Shown one piece after another: positions 59,602 to 64,000 of a DNA stretch of 64,000 bases. The notes below the pieces were generated by a model. That model was not told the origin of the DNA. It was given only the letters and a program-made list of their open reading frames with translations, and did not search any database. Source of the stretch: Chryseobacterium gregarium DSM 19109 (lineage in GTDB: Bacteria > Bacteroidota > Bacteroidia > Flavobacteriales > Weeksellaceae); the NCBI RefSeq assembly GCF_000430845.1, contig NZ_AUMU01000017.1:1-64000 (forward strand). The letters are read 5' to 3'. Numbering within the stretch: position 1 is the first letter of the stretch; every line of letters starts with the position of its first letter. A program made the position numbers and the translations under genes.

Positions 59602-59660
59602 TGACCACCCCGTCAAAAATTCCTTCAGAATTTCCGCCACCCCTCCGGAGGAGGGGAATT
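59602..59660 (-). repeat. DUF559-associated structured repeat, copy C (inverted)
   Basis: On the minus strand this copy reads the same head (59660-59637), a middle with AAATTC pairing to GAATTTT, and the tail GACGGGGTGGTCA (59614-59602). It is a tail-to-tail inverted partner of copy B with about 46 bp between, like the paired REPs of a BIME. Confidence 0.85.
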
Positions 59661-59687
59661 GATGCATAGGGAATTTTTTATGTTTAG

Positions 59688-59718
59688 TTGCAGGGATTTT
59701 CTAATTTGAATATCTTTA
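59688..59718 (+). promoter_or_regulatory. Promoter of hutU
   Basis: TTG (59688-59690), a 20-bp spacer and TATCTTTA (59711-59718, one mismatch to TAnnTTTG) lie 43 nt before the hutU ATG, just beyond repeat copy C. Confidence 0.5.
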
Positions 59719-59761
59719 AAACATCAAAAATTAGAACTAAACTGAACTTTTACATAGCCAT

Positions 59762-61747
59762 ATGACTTTCCAGGAACAGATACAGCAAGGCATCCCAAGC
59801 CAGTTACCACAGCCGAAACCTTACGAAACCCATATCAACCACGCGCCGAAGCGAAAAGAGATTTTAGGCGAGGAAGAGAAAAAATTAGCCCTAAAGAATG
59901 CTTTACGGTATTTTGAACCGCAGTTCCATGCGGAACTGCTGCCGGAATTCAGGGAAGAATTGGAAACATACGGCAGGATTTACATGTACCGGTTCCGTCC
60001 GGATTACGAAATGAAGGCAAGGCCGATTTCAGAATACCCGGGAAAATCCGAGCAGGCCAAAGCCATTATGCTGATGATCCAGAACAACCTGGATTATGCC
60101 GTGGCACAGCACCCGCACGAACTGATTACCTACGGCGGGAACGGTGCCGTGTTTTCCAACTGGGCCCAGTATCTCCTGACGATGAAGTACCTGTCTGAAA
60201 TGACGGATGAACAGACCTTAACGATGTATTCCGGTCATCCGATGGGACTGTTCCCGTCCCACAAAGACGCACCGAGAGTGGTGGTGACCAATGGAATGGT
60301 GATCCCGAATTATTCAAAGCCGGATGACTGGGAGAAGTTCAATGCATTGGGTGTTTCGCAGTACGGGCAGATGACGGCGGGAAGCTATATGTACATCGGT
60401 CCTCAGGGCATTGTCCATGGGACAACGATTACCGTTCTCAATGCCTTCAGGAAAATCAATAAAGAACCGAAGGGCGGACTGTTTGTTACCTCCGGACTGG
60501 GCGGCATGAGTGGTGCACAGCCAAAAGCTGGGAATATCGCGGGTTGTGTTACGGTATGTGCGGAAGTGAATCCTAAAATTACCAGAATCCGCCATGAGCA
60601 GCAGTGGGTCAATGAAATCCATGAAAATCTGGATCAACTGGTAAACAGGGTCAGAAAAGCGCAGGATAACAGGGAAACGGTTTCGCTGGCCTATCTTGGA
60701 AATATTGTTGAGGTCTGGGAGAAATTCGATCAGGAGAATGTAAGGATCGATATCGGTTCAGACCAGACGTCGCTGCATAACCCGTGGGCGGGAGGCTATT
60801 ATCCGGCCGGACAGAGTTTTGAGGAATCCAACACCATGATGGCGGAAAATCCTGAACTGTTCAAGGAGAAAGTCCAGGAGACATTGAGAAGGCACGCCGC
60901 AGCCATCAATAAGCATACGGAAAAAGGAACCTATTTCTTTGATTACGGAAATGCGTTCTTGCTGGAAGCATCAAGGGCCGGAGCAGATGTGATGTCTGAC
61001 CATCCTACCCTGGGAAGAGAATTCAAGTTCCCGAGCTATGTTCAGGATATTATGGGGCCGATGTGCTTCGATTACGGTTTCGGGCCGTTCCGTTGGGTAT
61101 GCACCAGCGGGACGCCGGAAGACTTGCAGAAAACCGATGAAATTGCCTGTCGGGTTTTAGAAGAAATGATTAAAAATTCCCCGGAAGAAATCCAGCAGCA
61201 GATGAAGGATAACATCCAATGGATCAAAGGGGCGCAGGAAAACAAACTGGTGGTCGGTTCACAGGCAAGGATTTTATATGCCGATGCCGAAGGAAGGATG
61301 AAGATTGCCGAAGCCTTTAACAGAGCCATCAGAAACGGCGAGATCGGGGCGGTAGTCCTGGGACGGGACCACCATGATGTTTCAGGAACGGATTCGCCGT
61401 ACCGGGAGACGTCCAATATTTACGACGGTTCAAGGTTTACGGCTGATATGGCGATTCAAAATGTGATCGGCGACAGTTTCCGCGGGGCTACCTGGGTTTC
61501 CATCCACAACGGTGGCGGCGTAGGCTGGGGCGAGGTGATCAACGGCGGTTTCGGGATGCTGCTGGACGGAAGCGATGATGCCGAACGGAGATTAAAATCC
61601 ATGCTGTTCTGGGACGTGAACAACGGAATCTCCAGACGAAGCTGGGCCCGGAATGAAGGCGCTGTCTTCGCGATTAAAAGAGCCATGGAAGCAGAACCGA
61701 ACCTGAAAGTGACGCTTCCGAATTTTGTGGATGAGAATCTTTTTTAA
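59762..61747 (+). CDS. hutU: Urocanate hydratase
   Basis: HutU converts urocanate to imidazolone propionate in histidine catabolism, using tightly bound NAD as an electrophile. The 661-aa chain is the longer family form. Landmarks are GLGGMSGAQPKAGNIAGCV (NAD-binding region), NIVEVWEKFDQENVRIDIGSD-type middle (here DIGSDQTSLHNPWAGGYYPAG) and the active-site stretch FGPFRWVCTSG, with the conserved Cys. hutH, hutI and hutG are not nearby, so the pathway genes are scattered. The HNH-like gene starts 6 bp after the stop. Confidence 0.95.
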   Translation: MTFQEQIQQGIPSQLPQPKPYETHINHAPKRKEILGEEEKKLALKNALRYFEPQFHAELLPEFREELETYGRIYMYRFRPDYEMKARPISEYPGKSEQAKAIMLMIQNNLDYAVAQHPHELITYGGNGAVFSNWAQYLLTMKYLSEMTDEQTLTMYSGHPMGLFPSHKDAPRVVVTNGMVIPNYSKPDDWEKFNALGVSQYGQMTAGSYMYIGPQGIVHGTTITVLNAFRKINKEPKGGLFVTSGLGGMSGAQPKAGNIAGCVTVCAEVNPKITRIRHEQQWVNEIHENLDQLVNRVRKAQDNRETVSLAYLGNIVEVWEKFDQENVRIDIGSDQTSLHNPWAGGYYPAGQSFEESNTMMAENPELFKEKVQETLRRHAAAINKHTEKGTYFFDYGNAFLLEASRAGADVMSDHPTLGREFKFPSYVQDIMGPMCFDYGFGPFRWVCTSGTPEDLQKTDEIACRVLEEMIKNSPEEIQQQMKDNIQWIKGAQENKLVVGSQARILYADAEGRMKIAEAFNRAIRNGEIGAVVLGRDHHDVSGTDSPYRETSNIYDGSRFTADMAIQNVIGDSFRGATWVSIHNGGGVGWGEVINGGFGMLLDGSDDAERRLKSMLFWDVNNGISRRSWARNEGAVFAIKRAMEAEPNLKVTLPNFVDENLF

Positions 61748-61753
61748 TTTATT

Positions 61754-62500
61754 ATGAAAGTTAAAGGTATATGTAAGATATGTAAGGAAGAGAAGATGTT
61801 AAACTACGAACACTTCCCACCTCGATCTGCTTTTAATAAAAACACTCGATTTTATTCAATACCATCAGATGAATATTTTCAACATTTTACTGAATATTTA
61901 AACGGTAAAAAACCGAAAGGCAGAGTCAACCAAGGAGGTTTAGGTGATTATTGCTTATGTGAAGATTGTAATAATTTTTTAGGTTTGAAGTATGTAAAGG
62001 ATTATGTAATTTTTGCAAAAATTTGTTATACTGTGATTAATACTTTGGAGAATTTTAAATCAATAGAGTTTAAAATAAAAAAAGAAGAAGTTAATCTTAA
62101 AAACTTTTTGAAACAGATTACTTCTATTTTTATTTGTAATAATGATTTTTGGTTTACCGAAGCTTATCCTGAATTATTAGAATTCGTTATTGATGAAAAC
62201 TATATTGAGCTTCCGAATAAATACAGGTTCTACATGTATTTAAATAATGAAGGACAAATCAAAAACGGTAACTGGACATTTGATAATATAAATGGTGCTG
62301 TTTGTGAATTTACATTTCCACCGTTTGGCTTTGTATTAAATATTGAAAAGGAAAATCGTATTATGGAATTATCTGAAATTACAAGCTGTAAGAATTATGA
62401 TGCTTTCCCAAATGAAGAAATTAAAATAATATTGAATAAATATCCTACGTATTCTCCTATTCCTCTTGATTTTAGAGATAAGGATACTTTCATGAAATAA
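61754..62500 (+). CDS. HNH/treble-clef zinc protein, putative nuclease
   Basis: This 248-aa protein begins with CKICKEEKMLNYEHFPPRSA (Cys7, Cys10, Glu19-His20), followed by CLCEDCNNFLG (Cys69, Cys72, Asn73). The CxxC...EH.PPRS...CxxCN layout is that of HNH-type zinc endonucleases common in phage-defence and restriction contexts. The remaining 170 residues are an unrecognised alpha-beta domain. The DNA is strikingly AT-rich compared with hutU, 6 bp upstream, indicating acquisition. It is probably expressed by read-through from hutU. Nuclease activity is inferred. Confidence 0.65.
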   Translation: MKVKGICKICKEEKMLNYEHFPPRSAFNKNTRFYSIPSDEYFQHFTEYLNGKKPKGRVNQGGLGDYCLCEDCNNFLGLKYVKDYVIFAKICYTVINTLENFKSIEFKIKKEEVNLKNFLKQITSIFICNNDFWFTEAYPELLEFVIDENYIELPNKYRFYMYLNNEGQIKNGNWTFDNINGAVCEFTFPPFGFVLNIEKENRIMELSEITSCKNYDAFPNEEIKIILNKYPTYSPIPLDFRDKDTFMK

Positions 62501-62547
62501 ATTAGATTCTTTGTAGTGAGAGTTTGATTAAAACTTTTTAAATATGG

Positions 62548-62579
62548 AAAAACCTGCCTTAAGGCAGGTTTATTTTTTA
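62548..62579. terminator. Terminator after the HNH-like gene
   Basis: A 9-bp stem, AAACCTGCC (62550-62558) and GGCAGGTTT (62563-62571), has loop TTAA and is followed by ATTTTTTAT. It is the leading part of the repeat copy described at 62548-62672, and the same hairpin heads the second copy. Confidence 0.8.
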
Positions 62580-62672
62580 TCATAGCGCAGATTTATAATC
62601 CGTGCCTTATTTTTTATGTTTGCTCAAGGATTGTAAATCTGCGAGATCGGGTGCAGATTTTTAATCGATGCG
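62548..62672. repeat. About 100-bp repeat, copy 1 (hairpin plus GCAGATTT inverted core)
   Basis: After the AAACCTGC hairpin, the core GCGCAGATTTATAATCCGTG (62585-62604) runs to GGATTGTAAATCTGCGAGAT (62628-62647). Its ends are inverted repeats (CGCAGATTTA against TAAATCTGCG). Most of this unit recurs at 63164-63267. A further partial core, GTGCAGATTTTTAATCGATGCG (62651-62672), follows directly. Confidence 0.75.
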
Positions 62673-62706
62673 TCGTTAATTCTTTTTACAGATCCACTTC
62701 CGGATC

Positions 62707-62979
62707 TTAGTTTTCACTATCGGGCTCATCTTTAATGATCTCAAAAGGCCAGGTAAAATGGCTTGATGCGAAAGGGGCTCCGTTTCTCGGGGTGATTATT
62801 TTTACTTTTATCCTGAATTTTGTTCCCGCCGGAAAGTTGGTGGATAAAACCTTGGAACATTGTACAAACATGGTTTCTACATAAGGGTCCTGACCGGGAA
62901 GCGGCTGTATGCGAACCGGGCCGTATTTGTCTTTTTCATTAATCAAAACGCTTTGCACTATAATATAATCAAACTCCAT
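62707..62979 (-). CDS. Hypothetical protein
   Basis: This 90-aa protein has no signal peptide or membrane helix. It looks like a small beta-rich domain (EFDYIIVQSVLINEK, GTKFRIKVKIITPR, HFTWPFEIIKDE). The single Cys lies in MFVQCSKVL. Reading density and composition look like real coding sequence, but the family is not recognised. It lies between the two copies of the 100-bp repeat, convergent with the HNH-like gene. Confidence 0.55.
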   Translation of the reverse strand: MEFDYIIVQSVLINEKDKYGPVRIQPLPGQDPYVETMFVQCSKVLSTNFPAGTKFRIKVKIITPRNGAPFASSHFTWPFEIIKDEPDSEN

Positions 62980-63110
62980 TTTATCGTATTTTTTTATTAG
63001 AATCTCTCTTAATATTTTAGAATATGTTGGCTTGAATAACGGTTCCCAAATGTATAAAACTGGCCTGATAATGAACTCCGTATTTATACGTAAATTATTA
63101 TTAATTGTGG

Positions 63111-63267
63111 TACGTGGATTTATAATCCATGCCTTGATTTTCCTGGTAAAACTCTTTAGGTATAAAAAAACCTGCTGTGAGGCAGGTTTATATTTTATGA
63201 TCGCGCAGATTTATAATCCGTGCTTTATTTTCTGTGTTTGCTCATGCATTGCAAATCTGCGAGATCG
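63111..63267. repeat. About 100-bp repeat, copy 2, with partial copy in front
   Basis: A partial core, TACGTGGATTTATAATCCATGCC, lies at 63111-63133. The full copy runs from 63164 to 63267: hairpin AAACCTGC/GCAGGTTT (63168-63189), core GCGCAGATTTATAATCCGTG, the TTTGCTCA motif and ATTGCAAATCTGCGAGATCG. It is about 85% identical by eye to copy 1. The weak ORF across this stretch is discounted. The rest of 62980-63456 shows no gene. Confidence 0.72.
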
Positions 63268-63456
63268 AGTTCTAGAAGAATAATATCAATTTGGTTTATC
63301 AAAGAATGAGCTGCTAAAGACAGTCGTATTGTATTAGCCTAATTCCTGAAAAATATCGTTACCTACTTTTCTAAATTGGCATTAATACTATTTTTTCAAA
63401 GAATCAATCCTGAAGCTTTGCGCGCTGTTGTAGCTTATCTCTGTAAAATTTGAAGA

Positions 63457-63735
63457 TTATATAATAAGATTGGTGTTTTCTTTCCAATCCACATTTATTT
63501 TGTTTTGCGCAACGAAGGTTTTACCCATGTTCAGAAGATCTGCATACATAGTTTCAAAACTGGCACTATATTTTTGTTTAATAGAATGGGCTAAGGCATC
63601 TTTTTTTGTCTGATCCGCCTTACTGTCGCAAAGCTCCGCATAATTTGTATATTCATTTTTATAGACAGGAATTACAAAACTCATAGAGTGCCACAGGCTT
63701 TTCCTTAATAGCCTTTCTGTCATCAGAATTTGCAT
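63457..63735 (-). CDS. Hypothetical protein
   Basis: This 92-aa open frame starts at ATG 63735 (ATG 63723 is an alternative). The product is mostly helical and charged (KADQTKKDALAHSIKQKYSA, FETMYADLLNMGKTFV), with no signal peptide. It resembles a C-terminal piece of a larger helical protein and could be a remnant. The flanking 90 bp to the next frame show nothing. It lies in an AT-rich, repeat-bearing zone at the right end. Confidence 0.35.
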   Translation of the reverse strand: MQILMTERLLRKSLWHSMSFVIPVYKNEYTNYAELCDSKADQTKKDALAHSIKQKYSASFETMYADLLNMGKTFVAQNKINVDWKENTNLII

Positions 63736-63823
63736 TCAGTGTTTGATATCATTGAGGGACTTTTCCATATACAGGGAAGTCTTTATTATATAATAATGCT
63801 CAGCTTTCCGTTGCGGTTGCCCC

Positions 63824-64000
63824 CTAATATGTAAGGACATACTCTACAGTATTGGTTGTCAGGTCCTTGAGATGATATGAATGGTTTGTTTGTTTTTCCA
63901 ATAAATACGTCCTTTCAGAATTATTAATATTTGTGTCCATGTAAAATTCTAACTTATTCCAGCTTTTATAGTAATATGGGTTGGATGAATGGATCGTGTA
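63824..64000 (-). CDS. Partial CDS running off the right edge (C-terminus only)
   Basis: An uninterrupted minus-strand frame enters at the window edge and ends at TAG 63826-63824, giving 58 residues. They are beta-like and rich in Tyr, Asn and Thr (SWNKLEFYMDTNINNSERTY, then LKDLTTNTVEYVLTY). The shape suggests the C-terminal end of a secreted or repetitive protein. The start lies outside the window and no family can be named. Confidence 0.4.
   Translation of the reverse strand, partial: YTIHSSNPYYYKSWNKLEFYMDTNINNSERTYLLEKQTNHSYHLKDLTTNTVEYVLTY

Noticed and set aside
58973..59660. CRISPR array
   Set aside because: There are only three copies, in mixed orientation, separated by a gene and by unequal gaps, with no cas genes.
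63032..63283. 83-codon plus-strand ORF at the right end
   Set aside because: It runs through the repeat copy at 63164-63267 and its hairpin, with odd cysteine-rich composition, so it is better explained as a chance frame over the repeat.

Overview
The window reads as a chromosomal segment of a Bacteroidota bacterium of the Flavobacteriia, most likely Chryseobacterium or a close Weeksellaceae relative. The signs are a SusC/SusD pair, promoters of the TTG-N(19-23)-TAnnTTTG type, no obvious Shine-Dalgarno sequences, DUF2490/DUF4197 proteins, a class A2 beta-lactamase of the CIA/CGA/PER type, and the recF/DUF721 arrangement. No taxonomic search was run. Most of the window is a housekeeping backbone broken by small AT-rich accessory patches and repeats.

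Layout. 1-0.9 kb: a broken IS3-family transposase orfA, an orphan ORF and tRNA-Arg(ACG). 1-6.9 kb: a siderophore/cobalamin-type binding lipoprotein, mtgA and a membrane protein of the Gcr 'recombinase' family (+), facing a DUF721 - recF - UbiA-like operon (-). 6.9-18.7 kb: two giant tandem alpha-2-macroglobulin-like paralogs (about 1960 aa each), both without the thioester residues. 18.8-26.7 kb: DUF1569, two VOC proteins, DUF2490, two tandem glutaminyl cyclotransferase lipoproteins, a propeller-like protein, deoxynucleoside kinase, an ArsC-like protein, then DUF493 and DUF4197 (-). 27-36.7 kb: a polysaccharide utilisation locus (susC, susD, GH144-like glucanase, alpha/beta hydrolase, GH3 beta-glucosidase) with two small AT-rich orphan genes in it; the enzyme set suggests beta-1,2-glucan. 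36.9-44.6 kb: purB, WG-repeat protein, purL, barstar-like protein, SGNH esterase, gamma-glutamylcyclotransferase-like protein. 44.6-51.6 kb: small secreted proteins, dgkA-like kinase, dnaN, pheT, and a META-domain lipoprotein whose promoter carries a perfect FNR-type palindrome. 51.8-58.9 kb: 3-hydroxyacyl-CoA dehydrogenase, class A beta-lactamase, secreted GH5-CBM enzyme, Crp/Fnr regulator, VOC protein, Gfo/Idh oxidoreductase, pcm. 59-64 kb: a DUF559 nuclease gene bracketed by three copies of a structured GC-rich repeat, hutU, an AT-rich HNH-like gene, a second repeat family, and orphan ORFs running off the right edge.

How the genes work together. The susCD-GH144-GH3 locus would bind, import and hydrolyse a beta-glucan. 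recF, dnaN and the DUF721/DciA-like gene serve replication and repair, and purB and purL serve purine synthesis. The most unusual content is the DUF559 nuclease with its repeat family, whose three copies keep the outer hairpin and tail while the inner stem changes sequence but keeps pairing. This resembles REP elements with their RAYT transposases, but with a PD-(D/E)XK nuclease in the transposase's place. Other notable items are the thioester-less macroglobulin pair with divergent bait-like regions, and several genes whose -7 promoter element ends only 4-5 nt before the ATG, implying leaderless mRNAs.
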